A stretch of 64,000 bases of DNA from CAMEON01 sp963643175 (GCA_963643175.1 CAVIJF010000001.1:196510-260509), one strand, 5' to 3'. Shown: positions 45,157 through 54,289, counted from the stretch's first letter. Notes: a model not told the origin generated them from the letters alone. Numbers and translations: made by a program.

Positions 45157-46008
45157 TCAACCCACCGTAACGCCGGTTGCCATAAAGAAAACCAGCAGAG
45201 TGACCGACACCGCCAGCACCGAATCGAAACGGTCAAGAATGCCGCCGTGCCCCGGAAGGAGCCTGCCGAAATCCTTGATGCCGAAGCGGCGCTTGAGCTG
45301 GGACATGGCAAGGTCGCCGATCTGGGACACGACGGATACCAGCAGTCCCGCCGGAATCATCAGCCAGACCGACAGCGCCTCGTGCTCCCCCCAGATGCCG
45401 GTACGGTTATAGAGAACCGTCATACCCGCAAAAATTAGCGTGCAGCACAGCGTTCCGCCGATGGAGCCTTCCACGGTTTTCTTGGGGCTGACTTCCGGTA
45501 TCAGCTTGTGCCTGCCGAACAGTCTGCCGGAAAAGTATGCAAACGTATCTGTCACCCACGCGCCGACAAACACCATGACGGCGAAGAAAAAGGAGAACAG
45601 ATCATGCAGGCAGACGACTCCGGCAAAGCCCCCTGCCGTATACAGGAACACGGCATATGCCGTGCAGACCGACGTAATATCGGTTTTTTTGTGATCCAGC
45701 ACCGCCACGCCGAGCAGGTACACGATCAGCAGCAGAAGCACGCCCAGCGCAACCGCACTGACGGTTCCCTCCCCTGCGTTGCGGACGACCAGCGCATAGC
45801 GCGCCCCGATCGGTGCGGCAAGTGCCAACAGGCAGAGCGGGACAGCGACCCACAGGTTCCGGTGCAGACCCACACAGCGGAGCAGTTCAAATGTCCCGAT
45901 CAGTGCGCAGAGTGCGAACAGAACGGGAAAAGCCCATGTTTCGGAAAAAATCAGAACCGGGACGAATACGCACAAAGCCACGGCGGCTGTCAGAACTCGT
46001 TTTAACAT
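45157..46008 (-). CDS. cdsA: Phosphatidate cytidylyltransferase CdsA
   Basis: Makes CDP-diacylglycerol from phosphatidic acid and CTP for phospholipid synthesis. The 283-residue protein has about eight transmembrane helices and the family signature SQLKRRFGIKDFGRLLPGHGG followed by DRFDS. The start at 46008 (MLKRVL) is set by GGGAGGT six bases upstream, not the ATG eight codons earlier. A palindromic repeat lies in its leader. Confidence 0.96.
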   Translation of the reverse strand: MLKRVLTAAVALCVFVPVLIFSETWAFPVLFALCALIGTFELLRCVGLHRNLWVAVPLCLLALAAPIGARYALVVRNAGEGTVSAVALGVLLLLIVYLLGVAVLDHKKTDITSVCTAYAVFLYTAGGFAGVVCLHDLFSFFFAVMVFVGAWVTDTFAYFSGRLFGRHKLIPEVSPKKTVEGSIGGTLCCTLIFAGMTVLYNRTGIWGEHEALSVWLMIPAGLLVSVVSQIGDLAMSQLKRRFGIKDFGRLLPGHGGILDRFDSVLAVSVTLLVFFMATGVTVG

Positions 46009-46039
46009 AGGAATACCTCCCGACGATAGCAATAAGGAA

Positions 46040-46111
46040 AACGCTGCCGGACAATCCGGCGGTTTCTGAAGGCATCACCGCGCAATGTCACCATCTGAAT
46101 CACGCGGTTCA
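46040..46111. repeat. Composite palindromic repeat, copy B
   Basis: AAGGCATCACCGCGCAATG (46069-46087), the loop TCACCATCTG and an imperfect partner arm (from 46098) match copy A at 15943-15990 closely. A preceding GCCGGACAATCCGGC stem corresponds to the first hairpin of copy A. It sits between uppS and cdsA, just before the cdsA ribosome binding site. Confidence 0.6.
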
Positions 46112-46125
46112 GCAGTGCCCTGACT

Positions 46126-46848
46126 TCACAGCCCGCCCCAGCGGCGCTTGCGGGAGTAAAACTCCCGGACACACTCGTCCACATCGGCAGGTCCGAAATC
46201 CGGCCAGAGCGTGTCGGTAAAGTACAGCTCCGCGTAAGCCGCCTGCCAAAGAAGAAAGTTGGAAAGGCGCAGATCGCCCCCGGTGCGCACAATCATATCC
46301 GGGTCGCCGCACTCCGCGGTATACACCGAGCGGGAAATATCGTCCTCGGTGATGTCCCCGGCGCCCTTCCCCTCCGCAGCCAGTCTGCGGAAGGCATGAA
46401 CCATCTCGGCACGCCCCCCGTAATTCAGTGCGATGTTCAGCACCTGCGGCTCGTTCGCGTTGAGCGTTTCGACATACGCAATCTTTTCCCGCAGGGCAGG
46501 CGTCAGCACCGACAGATCCCCGATGAAGCGGAAATGGTTGTGGTACTTTGGATAGTCGCGTTTCAGCTCCTCTAAATAGCTGTCCAGAATGTCCATGATG
46601 GTTTCCACCTCATGGGGCGGACGCTTCCAGTTCTCGGTGGAGAAAGCATACACCGTCACCGCCTGAAATCCGATGTCACAGCAGTACAGGCACACCTTCT
46701 TGAAGGTCGAGGAGCCGACCTTGTGACCGTATTCCCGCGGCATTCCGCGCTTTTTAGCCCAGCGCCCGTTGCCGTCCATGATGAAAGCAATGTGCCTGAA
46801 ATTCTCGTCCGGACGCAGTATCTCCTGCGTCGCCGTCTTTTTTCTCAC
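46126..46848 (-). CDS. uppS: Isoprenyl transferase (undecaprenyl diphosphate synthase)
   Basis: Builds the C55 lipid carrier for peptidoglycan by cis-prenyl transfer. The 240-residue protein has FIMDGNGRWAKKRGMPREYGH (catalytic Asp in MDGNG), VYAFSTENWKRP and the C-terminal DMIVRTGGDLRLSNFLLWQAAYAELYF. It starts with GTG, with GGAAAGGA seven bases upstream. It uses products of the dxr/ispG pathway encoded in the same operon. Confidence 0.97.
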   Translation of the reverse strand: MRKKTATQEILRPDENFRHIAFIMDGNGRWAKKRGMPREYGHKVGSSTFKKVCLYCCDIGFQAVTVYAFSTENWKRPPHEVETIMDILDSYLEELKRDYPKYHNHFRFIGDLSVLTPALREKIAYVETLNANEPQVLNIALNYGGRAEMVHAFRRLAAEGKGAGDITEDDISRSVYTAECGDPDMIVRTGGDLRLSNFLLWQAAYAELYFTDTLWPDFGPADVDECVREFYSRKRRWGGL

Positions 46849-46941
46849 GGTTGTATCCTTTCCTCACCGAACTGTGCCCACGGCAGACAGGCAGGACGGA
46901 GCCGACCCGTCTGTGCGTGCGGTCTCCGCCCTGCCTGTCCG

Positions 46942-47496
46942 TCAGATTTCCATCAGTTCCTTGCTCTTTGTCTCGGTAATGGCATCCACATTCTTGACAA
47001 ATCTGTCGGTCACTTCCTGTATTGCCTTTTCGGAAGCGGCCGCCTCGTCCTCGGTCATGGTGCTGTCCTTCTTCGCCTTCTTGACTTCCTCGTTGGCGTT
47101 GCGGCGCTCGTTGCGCAGGGCAACCTTGGCGTCCTCTCCCATCTTCCTGACCTGCTTGGTCAGGTCGCGGCGGCGCTCCTCGGTCAGCTGCGGGAACACA
47201 AGCCGCAGTACTGAACCGTCATTCAGCGGCGTGATGCCGACATCCGACGCCAGAATCGCCTTCTCCATCGCCTTGAGCGTGGAGCGGTCATAGGGCTGAA
47301 TAGTCAGCGTGCGTGCGTCCGTCACCATGAGATTCGCCATAGTGTTCAGCGGGGTCGGGGCGCCGTAATACTCAAACGTCACGCGGTTGAGCACGGCGGG
47401 GTTCGCCTGCCCGGCACGGATGGTCTCCAGATTGGACTCGTAGGCAGATATGGTCTTCTTCATCTTCGCCTCAAGGGCTTTGGTATCGTACTTCAT
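46942..47496 (-). CDS. frr: Ribosome recycling factor
   Basis: Splits post-termination ribosomes with EF-G. The 184-residue protein is a typical two-domain RRF: long coiled helices with AYESNLETIRAGQANPAVLN, the beta domain YYGAPTPLNTMANLMV and the final IQEVTDRFVKNVDAITETKSKELMEI. The second ATG (47496) is used, since AAAGGA directly abuts the first ATG and is 9 bases from the second. Directly follows pyrH. Confidence 0.97.
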   Translation of the reverse strand: MKYDTKALEAKMKKTISAYESNLETIRAGQANPAVLNRVTFEYYGAPTPLNTMANLMVTDARTLTIQPYDRSTLKAMEKAILASDVGITPLNDGSVLRLVFPQLTEERRRDLTKQVRKMGEDAKVALRNERRNANEEVKKAKKDSTMTEDEAAASEKAIQEVTDRFVKNVDAITETKSKELMEI

Positions 47497-47544
47497 GGTA
47501 TGCATTCCTTTCCTTGTGTGTGGGTTTCGGTGACAGGGCGCGGC

Positions 47545-48264
47545 TTACGTGTGCATCCGTGTGCCGACGGGCTGACCCATGACCGCTCTGTAAATATTTT
47601 CGGGATCCGCCAATGCGAAGCCGTATGCCTCAATGCCGTTTTCGTTGCAGAAGGAAACGGCTGTCATGTCAAAGGCGCGCAGGTCTTTTTCCAGAATCTC
47701 GGCGTAGGTGATGTCATAAATCGGCTTGGCATCGGGATCCTTGCGGGGATCGGCGGTGTAGAGGTAATCCACGTTCTTCGCCATCAGCAGTGCATCCGCA
47801 TTGATTTCGGCGGCACGCAGGACGGCTGCCGTGTCGGTGGAGAAGTACGGCACGCCCATGCCGCACCCGAAGATTACGATTTTCCCCTCGGAGAGCAGAT
47901 GGTTGGCTGTCCGCGCATTGTAGCGGTCGGCGTAGGCGTCCATCTCCACGGCGGTCATGACAACGGTGTCCATGCCCGCACGCTGAAAGCTGTCCTGCAA
48001 TGCCAGCGCATTGATGGCGGTTGCCAGCATTCCCATATGGTCGGCGCGGCACCGCTCTATCTGTGCCGCCCCCTGCTTGCCGCGCCAGATATTGCCCGCA
48101 CCGACAATGACGCCTATCTCAACGCCCTCCTCGCGGCATTTTTTCAGCACAGCGGCTATCTTGTCAATAAAGGAAAAATCCAGAACCCCGTCCTCCCGGT
48201 GCGCGGGTGCCAGCGCCTCGCCGGAGAGCTTGAGCAGGATTCGTTTGTATACCGGTTGATTCAT
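47545..48264 (-). CDS. pyrH: UMP kinase
   Basis: Phosphorylates UMP to UDP in pyrimidine nucleotide synthesis; bacterial hexameric type. The 239-residue protein shows ILLKLSGEALAP, GAGNIWRG and FGCGMGVPYFSTDTAA. It is the first gene after promoter 48351-48379 and so heads the operon down to polC and perhaps beyond. rpsB and tsf, which often precede it, are not present upstream here. Confidence 0.97.
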   Translation of the reverse strand: MNQPVYKRILLKLSGEALAPAHREDGVLDFSFIDKIAAVLKKCREEGVEIGVIVGAGNIWRGKQGAAQIERCRADHMGMLATAINALALQDSFQRAGMDTVVMTAVEMDAYADRYNARTANHLLSEGKIVIFGCGMGVPYFSTDTAAVLRAAEINADALLMAKNVDYLYTADPRKDPDAKPIYDITYAEILEKDLRAFDMTAVSFCNENGIEAYGFALADPENIYRAVMGQPVGTRMHT

Positions 48265-48295
48265 TGGAGTGTGCCTCGCCTTCTGAAGTTTCTGA

Positions 48296-48322
48296 GGAAG
48301 TGCCGAATCAATCAGCGCTTCC
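48296..48322. repeat. Leader palindrome, copy D of the short repeat
   Basis: GGAAGTGCCGAATCAATCAGCGCTTCC forms an imperfect stem in three parts: GGAAG with CTTCC and an inner GCxGA/TCxGC pair. It lies in the pyrH leader, about 20 bases upstream of its ribosome binding site. Confidence 0.55.
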
Positions 48323-48350
48323 CTGATATCTGCTGTATTCGTACATTGCT

Positions 48351-48379
48351 ATTTTACTACATTCCCGTCCGGTTGTAAA
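48351..48379 (-). promoter_or_regulatory. Promoter of the pyrH-polC operon
   Basis: TTTACA (48374-48379, minus strand) and TAAAAT (48351-48356) with a 17-base spacer. Confidence 0.7.
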
Positions 48380-48435
48380 GAGCTTTCATGAAATTTTCTG
48401 CATCCGGAGACGGGACGGACAATGCAGGCAGTGCG

Positions 48436-50067
48436 TTACTCCGCCACCGTGACTGCCACGTCAAACTCATGCCCACCGCAGGACAGCGTTACGGTACCGG
48501 TGCCCTTGCGTCCGGTGGGGAGAACATGCCCGTCCTCATCCACGATGAACAGCTCCGGACTGCGATTGATGTACGCAACGCCGTCAGCTTTGCCGGCAAG
48601 CTCAAACCACGAGCCGTCCGCATACGTGCAAAGCCCCCGGAGCTGCTTTTTGTCGCAGTGCAGCAGGCTGACGCGGTACTCACGGATCAGCGGCTCAAAG
48701 AATACCACCTTTTTGTCCGGATACGGCTGCATGGGGCAGAAGACAGGCGGATCGGTGTCGTACACATACACCGGGAATTCACAGCGCAGCCCGTTCCAGA
48801 CAGCCGTCACGTAGGTCAGTCCCGGGGAGCGTGCCGTGATGCGGCAGCAGCGGATAACGGCTATCTCCTTGTCGTAATTGGAGAATTTCGCACCTGCCGT
48901 TACAGGGCGTGCCTCATAGCATACATTCATGGAGAACAGCGGCAGCGGACGCGATTCGCCCACCTTTAGGCGGAGGAAGTGCGGCTTCTCCAAGAACAGT
49001 GCGGTCGGCACATATTCAGCCGGGTCATCCCACTTGACAATCTCATGGTGGACGTTGGGCTCATCCTTCTCGGAGTAGAAATCCTCGAACATCAGCTCAA
49101 AATCGTAGGCGTGCATCCGCGTTCCCCAGCAGCCCCACTGATTGCCGTAAGCGTATGCCAACAGCATGGTGTCGCCCTTCCGGATGTGATGCTGCTCATC
49201 GCCGGAGATGCCGCAGTTGTGCAGCATCCAGCCCGTGTGAAGCCGTATCTCGTTGATGCGGCGGTAGATGAGTCCGTCGTCCGACTCGTACACCGCCAGC
49301 ATGCTGTCCTCGGTAAAGCGGTAATCCGTGGACAGGGCGATAAACTTGCCCAGATCCTCACAGTACACCATATCATAGGAATCGTTGGAGCCGCGCGGGC
49401 GCGTCACCGCCACGCCCCGGTATGTCACCGTGGCGGGCCAGTCCTCGCGCGTGATGTCCGCCGTGGCGACGCGCGTCTCATGCACTTCCTTTCCGTTGAT
49501 GTCCCGGGACGTCCATGTGTAGTAGATGTACAGCACATTGTCCTTGACAACAAACGAAAACTCTCCCGCACCCCAGTTGTGCCAGTCCTCATCGTAGTAG
49601 ATGACCGGCGCGGGCTTACCCAGCCAGTGGGCGCCGTCGGGGCTAACCTCGCCCCATCCATTGCCGCACCAACGCTCAAACGGTCCTGTCGGGGAGGTGG
49701 AGCGGGCAATGAATCCGTTGTTGCACACGCCGCCGTCATTGGCAAAAACGGTAGAGGTATACCCTATGTAGTAGTACTTGCCATACTTGAACACCGCCGG
49801 GTCACAGACCGAAAACCAGTCCATGGAGTTCGGAACCGGGGTCATGACCACACGCTCCTCGCTCCACGTCCTGCCGCCGTCCTCGGAGTGGCGGTAGGTA
49901 AACCAGTCTGCCTCGTACCCGTCGCCCGGGGAGGCAAACCACGCCTCGCACACCCCGCCGTGCACCATGATGCTGGGACCGTAGCGGTACCCCCAGCCCT
50001 GGCTCTTCCGCGGCATATAAATGTCCTGTCCGTCGTCCTTCAGAATGAGTCTGAAATGTTTATCCAT
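48436..50067 (-). CDS. Beta-propeller glycosidase-like protein with Ig-like C-terminal domains
   Basis: A 543-residue protein. Residues 1 to about 340 look like a five-bladed beta-propeller of the GH43/GH32/GH130-sialidase type: SMDWFSVCDPAVFKYGKYYYIGYTS, TSPTGPFERWCG, WGAGEFSFVVKDNVLYIYYTW and DSYDMVYCEDLGKFIALSTD. Two Ig-like (Big_2-style) segments follow (about 370-460 and 470-543). No signal peptide is visible. The start at 50067 has AAAGAAAGGAA upstream; the frame extends 12 codons further without support. Substrate unknown. Confidence 0.72.
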   Translation of the reverse strand: MDKHFRLILKDDGQDIYMPRKSQGWGYRYGPSIMVHGGVCEAWFASPGDGYEADWFTYRHSEDGGRTWSEERVVMTPVPNSMDWFSVCDPAVFKYGKYYYIGYTSTVFANDGGVCNNGFIARSTSPTGPFERWCGNGWGEVSPDGAHWLGKPAPVIYYDEDWHNWGAGEFSFVVKDNVLYIYYTWTSRDINGKEVHETRVATADITREDWPATVTYRGVAVTRPRGSNDSYDMVYCEDLGKFIALSTDYRFTEDSMLAVYESDDGLIYRRINEIRLHTGWMLHNCGISGDEQHHIRKGDTMLLAYAYGNQWGCWGTRMHAYDFELMFEDFYSEKDEPNVHHEIVKWDDPAEYVPTALFLEKPHFLRLKVGESRPLPLFSMNVCYEARPVTAGAKFSNYDKEIAVIRCCRITARSPGLTYVTAVWNGLRCEFPVYVYDTDPPVFCPMQPYPDKKVVFFEPLIREYRVSLLHCDKKQLRGLCTYADGSWFELAGKADGVAYINRSPELFIVDEDGHVLPTGRKGTGTVTLSCGGHEFDVAVTVAE

Positions 50068-50143
50068 GTCAGCGTTCCTTTCTTTACCTCTGTCATTTGT
50101 CATTCACATAAATTCAACCGGTTCCGCAGACCGCCGGACAGCA

Positions 50144-50555
50144 CTACAGCTGCCGGCGGAGCTTTTCCAGTGCCGCCTTTTCCAGCCGGGATACCTGCGC
50201 CTGCGATATGCCGATTCCTGACGCAATTTCCATCTGCGTTTTGTCGCCGTCCGGCGATTTCGTCCACTGTCGGCTTCTTCTGATTCTCGGCAGCCAACTC
50301 CTCCCGCACGGTCAGCGCCCGATAGGCAAGGTCGCACGTGGAGTGGCTGATGCGGACGGCGGCGCTGTCCCGCAGGAAGCGGTGCACATCACCTAAAATC
50401 ATGGGGACGGCATAGGTGGAGAACATGACCTCGCGGGCGGGGTCGAAGTTATCCGCCACTTTGATCAGCCCGATACAGCCAACCTGAAACAGATCGTCCA
50501 CGACCCAGCTGCTCTCGCGGCGTCCGGTAAAGCGTTGTATGATGTGGTTATGCGG
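50144..50555 (-). pseudogene. Decayed sporulation sigma factor (sigG-like)
   Basis: A remnant of a SigF/SigG-type sigma factor. In frame after a stop at 50556-50558 come HNHIIQRFTGRR, then region 2: DDLFQVGCIGLIKVADNFDP and FSTYAVPMILGDVHRFLRD, then AYRALTVREEL and KKPTVDEIAG. The match to SigG is best (AYKALxVRE, PTVxEI). At about 50245-50256 the frame shifts, and the next frame reads GDKTQMEIASGIGISQAQ and VSRLEKAALEKLRRQL before TAG at 50144, an almost intact region 4.2. The start and roughly 60-80 residues between regions 3 and 4.1 are missing. It cannot make a working sigma factor unless the assembly is collapsed here. Confidence 0.85.
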
Positions 50556-50593
50556 TCAGGCAGGCTGGAAGGTTTTCTCAGGTACCCGCGTGA

Positions 50594-51322
50594 TTACTTC
50601 CCCAGCGCAGCGCCGTCGCAGACAAGCGTCACATCGGGGTGCAGGTTGAGAAGCGAGGCAGGGCAGGATGTTGTCAGCCCGCCTGCCAGCATGGTTGCTA
50701 CGGCATCGCGCTTGGCGTTCCCGTTCGCCATAATCAGAATCTTCTTTGCCCGCAGGATGGTGCCCATTCCCATAGTCAGGGCACGGGTCGGAACCTCCGC
50801 CTCGGAGGCAAAGAAGCGGGCGTTCGCACGGATGGTCGATGCCGTCAGGTCGGTGACGTGCGTGTCAACGGACAGGGTATCCGCAGGCTCGTTGAAGCCG
50901 ATGTGCCCGTTCTGCCCGATGCCCAGCACCTGTATATCCACCTGCCCGACCGAGGCAAGGATGTCCTCATAGCGCCGGCACGCCTCCTCCGGGTCGGCGG
51001 CAGCACCGTCCGGCACATAGGTACGGGACATAACCACGTTCACGTGGTCGAACAGGTTACGGTTCATGAAGTAGCGATAGCTCTGGTCATTCTCCGGCGC
51101 GATGGGATAGTACTCGTCCAGATTGACCGATGTCACGGCGGAAAAGTCAATCTCGCCCGCCCGGTTCATCCGGGCAAGCTCACGGTACATTCCCACGGGA
51201 GTGGAACCGGTGGCAAGTCCCAGCACGGCGTTCTGCCGGGCATGCATAACCTCCGCCACCAGTCCGGCGGCGGTGCGGGACATTTCCTCATAGTCCCTGC
51301 ATTCGATTACCTTGACAGACAT
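50594..51322 (-). CDS. nagB: Glucosamine-6-phosphate deaminase
   Basis: Converts glucosamine-6-phosphate to fructose-6-phosphate and ammonia, the entry of amino sugars into glycolysis. The 242-residue protein has GLATGSTPVGMY, NLDEYYPI (catalytic Asp), GIGQNGHIGFNEP and the C-terminal AKRDAVATMLAGGLTTSCPASLL. The ribosome binding site AGGGGGG is seven bases before the ATG. No nagA or amino-sugar transporter is adjacent. Confidence 0.96.
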   Translation of the reverse strand: MSVKVIECRDYEEMSRTAAGLVAEVMHARQNAVLGLATGSTPVGMYRELARMNRAGEIDFSAVTSVNLDEYYPIAPENDQSYRYFMNRNLFDHVNVVMSRTYVPDGAAADPEEACRRYEDILASVGQVDIQVLGIGQNGHIGFNEPADTLSVDTHVTDLTASTIRANARFFASEAEVPTRALTMGMGTILRAKKILIMANGNAKRDAVATMLAGGLTTSCPASLLNLHPDVTLVCDGAALGK

Positions 51323-51384
51323 AGTAAAACCCCCCTACTGTCCGGCTCAGCCGGAATATTCGTTTATGCTCCCCGGGGATTCCG

Positions 51385-52551
51385 TCACCACGCGTCGCTG
51401 CCGTCCTCCGGGATGACCTCCCGGACAGCGGCAATCGCGCATTCGATCATGGAATCATCTGGTTCAAATACGGTGATATGCTGCAGGGCAAGTCCGGGTG
51501 CCGCGATGATGCGTGTCAGCCAGTTGTCATGCCGCCCGCAGAACTTGATAAGCTCATAGCCCAGCCCCACAATAACAGGTACCAGCAGGATGCGGATGCC
51601 GCTGTACAGCATGGTATTGACGATACGGTTGCCCTCGTACAGAGTCGGCGGGATGAAAAACCCGACAAAAATGCTGACCAGTACCATCAGGATAAGGAAG
51701 GACGTGCCGCAGCGGGGGTGGAAACGGCGCTGCGCCCGCACATTCTCCACCGTCAGCGGCAGACCCGCCTCGTAGCAGAAGATGGTCTTATGCTCGGCGC
51801 CGTGGTAGCGGAAAGTGCGCCGGATATCCTTCATCAGAGAGACGGCGGCCATATAGCCGACCAGCAGGATAATTTTCAGGATGCCGGTAAAAATTGACTT
51901 GGTATAGCGGTTGTCCGCGTCGAGCCAGTCCACGTGCGAGGCAAGCGTCTCGTACAGCCATGTCGGCACGATGATGAACAGTCCGACTGCAAGCGCCAAC
52001 GCCAGCACGATACTGACAACCGTCACCGCCAGCATCAGCGGCGATGTTTTCCTGTCCTTGTCCCGGACAGGCGCGGCGGCGGATTCCGCGGGCGGTGCCG
52101 CCGGGGCAGCGTTCTCCGGTACCGCATCAGCGGGTGCAGATTCCTCTGCACTTACGGGTTCCTCTGCACTGCCGCCGTCTGCGGACGTCAGCGGCGTTCC
52201 GTTTTTCGCGGCTTTCCGCGCGGCGCGGCGCTCCTCCTTTTCACGGCGCAGTTCCTCCTCGGCGTCCTCCAGACCGGATATTTCGGCGGAGCGCATCAGG
52301 CACCGGTAGCCGAATATCATGCTGTCGGCAAAATTGAAAATACCGCGTATGACCGGCACACGCCACGGCCACGGGCGTTTGCCGGAGGAGGTCGGGAATT
52401 TTTCCAGCACAATCTCCCCGCGCGGATTGCGGACCGCCATGGCGGTAATGCGCGGACCGCGCATCATAATGCCCTCCATCAGCGCCTGCCCTCCGATGGA
52501 GGTTTTCCGGACGGGGCACGCGGTTTCGGATTCTTTTATATGTTTACTCAT
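51385..52551 (-). CDS. DUF1385 (YqhQ-like) membrane protein
   Basis: A 388-residue member of the DUF1385 family of unknown function, often encoded near prfA/prmC in Firmicutes. Conserved blocks are SIGGQALMEGIMMRGP, WPWRVPVIRGIFNFADSMI, FRYHGAEHKTIFCYEAGLPLTVEN and RFHPRCGTSFLI; several transmembrane helices occupy about 195-330. A long Ala/Glu/Pro-rich insert (about residues 85-180) is atypical. The start at 52551 has GGGAAAGGA just upstream; an earlier in-frame ATG extends into the promoter region. Confidence 0.86.
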   Translation of the reverse strand: MSKHIKESETACPVRKTSIGGQALMEGIMMRGPRITAMAVRNPRGEIVLEKFPTSSGKRPWPWRVPVIRGIFNFADSMIFGYRCLMRSAEISGLEDAEEELRREKEERRAARKAAKNGTPLTSADGGSAEEPVSAEESAPADAVPENAAPAAPPAESAAAPVRDKDRKTSPLMLAVTVVSIVLALALAVGLFIIVPTWLYETLASHVDWLDADNRYTKSIFTGILKIILLVGYMAAVSLMKDIRRTFRYHGAEHKTIFCYEAGLPLTVENVRAQRRFHPRCGTSFLILMVLVSIFVGFFIPPTLYEGNRIVNTMLYSGIRILLVPVIVGLGYELIKFCGRHDNWLTRIIAAPGLALQHITVFEPDDSMIECAIAAVREVIPEDGSDAW

Positions 52552-52613
52552 TCTTGTCCTTTCCCTCTGTACCTGCGGCGGGGTGCGACCCTCCTGCGGG
52601 CAGTATACACAGT

Positions 52614-52641
52614 GTTCACATTCTACCATATATTTGTGAAC
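52614..52641. promoter_or_regulatory. Inverted repeat upstream of the DUF1385 gene
   Basis: GTTCACA (52614-52620) and TGTGAAC (52635-52641) are perfect seven-base arms around a 14-base AT-rich spacer that includes a possible -10 (TAGAAT on the minus strand). It could be an operator. The rest of the gap 52642-52785 shows no gene. Confidence 0.4.
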
Positions 52642-52785
52642 GCCGTATGAATACTGGGTAATATGACGGAAAATATTGTGCAGACCGTGCCGCGCCTCCG
52701 CAAGGTCGGGGAGTATCCGTCGCATAAATCAAGCGGTTCCCTGAATACGCCCGTACTTCCGCCGCAAGTGTTTCCGCGAAAGCGG

Positions 52786-52814
52786 TTGACAAAAACCGCA
52801 AAAACCTGTATAAT
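52786..52814 (+). promoter_or_regulatory. Promoter of the SPFH/zinc-ribbon/TPM operon
   Basis: Consensus TTGACA (52786-52791) and TATAAT (52809-52814) with a 17-base spacer. Confidence 0.88.
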
Positions 52815-52873
52815 AGAGGCAACAAAGCCCTCCCGGACGGGGCGGGCTGCATCTGAAAGGAGTCAAAATACGT

Positions 52874-54289
52874 ATGGGACTGATTAAGGCAGCTTTCGGC
52901 GCAACAGGCGGCGTACTTGCCGACCAGTGGAAGGAATTCTTCTACTGCGATGCGCTGGACAAAAACACGCTGGTCGTGCGGGGGCAGAAGAAAACAACCC
53001 GCCGCTCCTCCAACACCAAGGGCAACGACAATGTCATTTCCAACGGTTCCGGCATCGCCGTGGCGGACGGACAGTGCATGATCATCGTGGATCAGGGGAA
53101 GGTCGCGGAGGTCTGCGCCGAGCCGGGCGAATTTACATGGGACAACTCCAGTGAGCCGAGCGTTTTCACGGGCAGGTTCGGCGACTCGCTCAAGAAGACC
53201 TTTGCCGCCATCGGTAAGCGCTTTGCCTACGGCGGCGACCCCGGCAAGGATCAGCGCGTGTACTACTTCAACACCAAGGAAATTCTGGACAACAAGTTCG
53301 GCACTGCCACGCCCATTGATTTCCGCGTGGTGGACAGCCGCATCGGCATCGACCGCGATGTGCGCCTGCGCGTCAACGGAACCTATTCCTACCGCATTTC
53401 AGACCCCATTCTGTTCTACACAAACGTCTGCGGCAATGTCTCGGGCAGCTATGAGCGCTCTGAACTGGATGGTCAGCTCAAGACCGAGTTTGTCTCGGCA
53501 CTCATGCCCGCCGTGGGGCGTATGTCCGAGCTGGAGCTGCGTCCGAACCAGCTGATGAACCACACCAAGGAACTGCGGGACTATCTCAACCAGGAGCTGA
53601 CCGCCGAGTGGGCGGAAAAGCGCGGACTGTCGGTCGTATCGGTCGCACTGGGCGGCGTCACACTGTCCGAGGAGGACGCCGAACTGCTCCGGCAGGATCA
53701 GCGCGCGGGAACCTACCGCGATCCCGGCATGGCTGCCGGTATGCTGGCGACCGCGCAGGCGGAAGCCATGCGCACTGCCGCTGGCAATACGGGCGGCGCG
53801 ATGACAGGCTTCATGGGTATGGGCATGGCGATGAACGCCGGCGCCAACACGCAGAACCTGTACGCCATGCAGCAGCAACAGCAGGCGGCACAGCCCCAGC
53901 CCGCCCCGGCGCAGGCGCCTGCCGCCGACGGCTGGGTCTGCCCCGGCTGCGGAAAAACCGTCACTGGGAAGTTCTGCCCCGAGTGCGGTGCAAAGAAGCC
54001 GGAGGCAAAGCCGGCGGACAGCTGGATCTGCCCGGAATGCGGAAAGACCGCGACCGGCAAATTCTGCCCTGAGTGCGGATCGGCGCGTCCGGCGGACAGC
54101 AGCTGGGTCTGCTCCTGCGGCGCACGGAACACCGGAAAGTTCTGCTCCGAATGCGGCGCCAGAAAGCCGGAGGCGGCTCCCCGCTACCGGTGCGATAAGT
54201 GCGGCTGGGTTCCGGAGGATCCGACCACCCCGCCCAAGTTCTGCCCGGAGTGCGGAAATCGGTTCGACGAAAACGACATCGTGCGCTGA
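52874..54289 (+). CDS. SPFH-domain protein with four C-terminal zinc ribbons (YdjI-like)
   Basis: Resembles B. subtilis YdjI, an SPFH/flotillin-like protein of the PspA-linked membrane-stress cluster. Residues about 20-290 form the SPFH region (FFYCDALDKNTLVVRG, PIDFRVVDSRIGIDRDVRLRVNGTYSYRISDP, ELTAEWAEKRGLSVVSVALGG). A Gln/Ala/Pro-rich hinge follows. The C-terminus has four CxxC...CxxC zinc ribbons, in part near-identical (GKFCPECG twice, GKFCSECG once). AAAGGAG is 11 bases before the ATG. It heads an operon with zinc-ribbon and TPM-domain proteins. No PspA homologue is adjacent. Confidence 0.87.
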   Translation: MGLIKAAFGATGGVLADQWKEFFYCDALDKNTLVVRGQKKTTRRSSNTKGNDNVISNGSGIAVADGQCMIIVDQGKVAEVCAEPGEFTWDNSSEPSVFTGRFGDSLKKTFAAIGKRFAYGGDPGKDQRVYYFNTKEILDNKFGTATPIDFRVVDSRIGIDRDVRLRVNGTYSYRISDPILFYTNVCGNVSGSYERSELDGQLKTEFVSALMPAVGRMSELELRPNQLMNHTKELRDYLNQELTAEWAEKRGLSVVSVALGGVTLSEEDAELLRQDQRAGTYRDPGMAAGMLATAQAEAMRTAAGNTGGAMTGFMGMGMAMNAGANTQNLYAMQQQQQAAQPQPAPAQAPAADGWVCPGCGKTVTGKFCPECGAKKPEAKPADSWICPECGKTATGKFCPECGSARPADSSWVCSCGARNTGKFCSECGARKPEAAPRYRCDKCGWVPEDPTTPPKFCPECGNRFDENDIVR

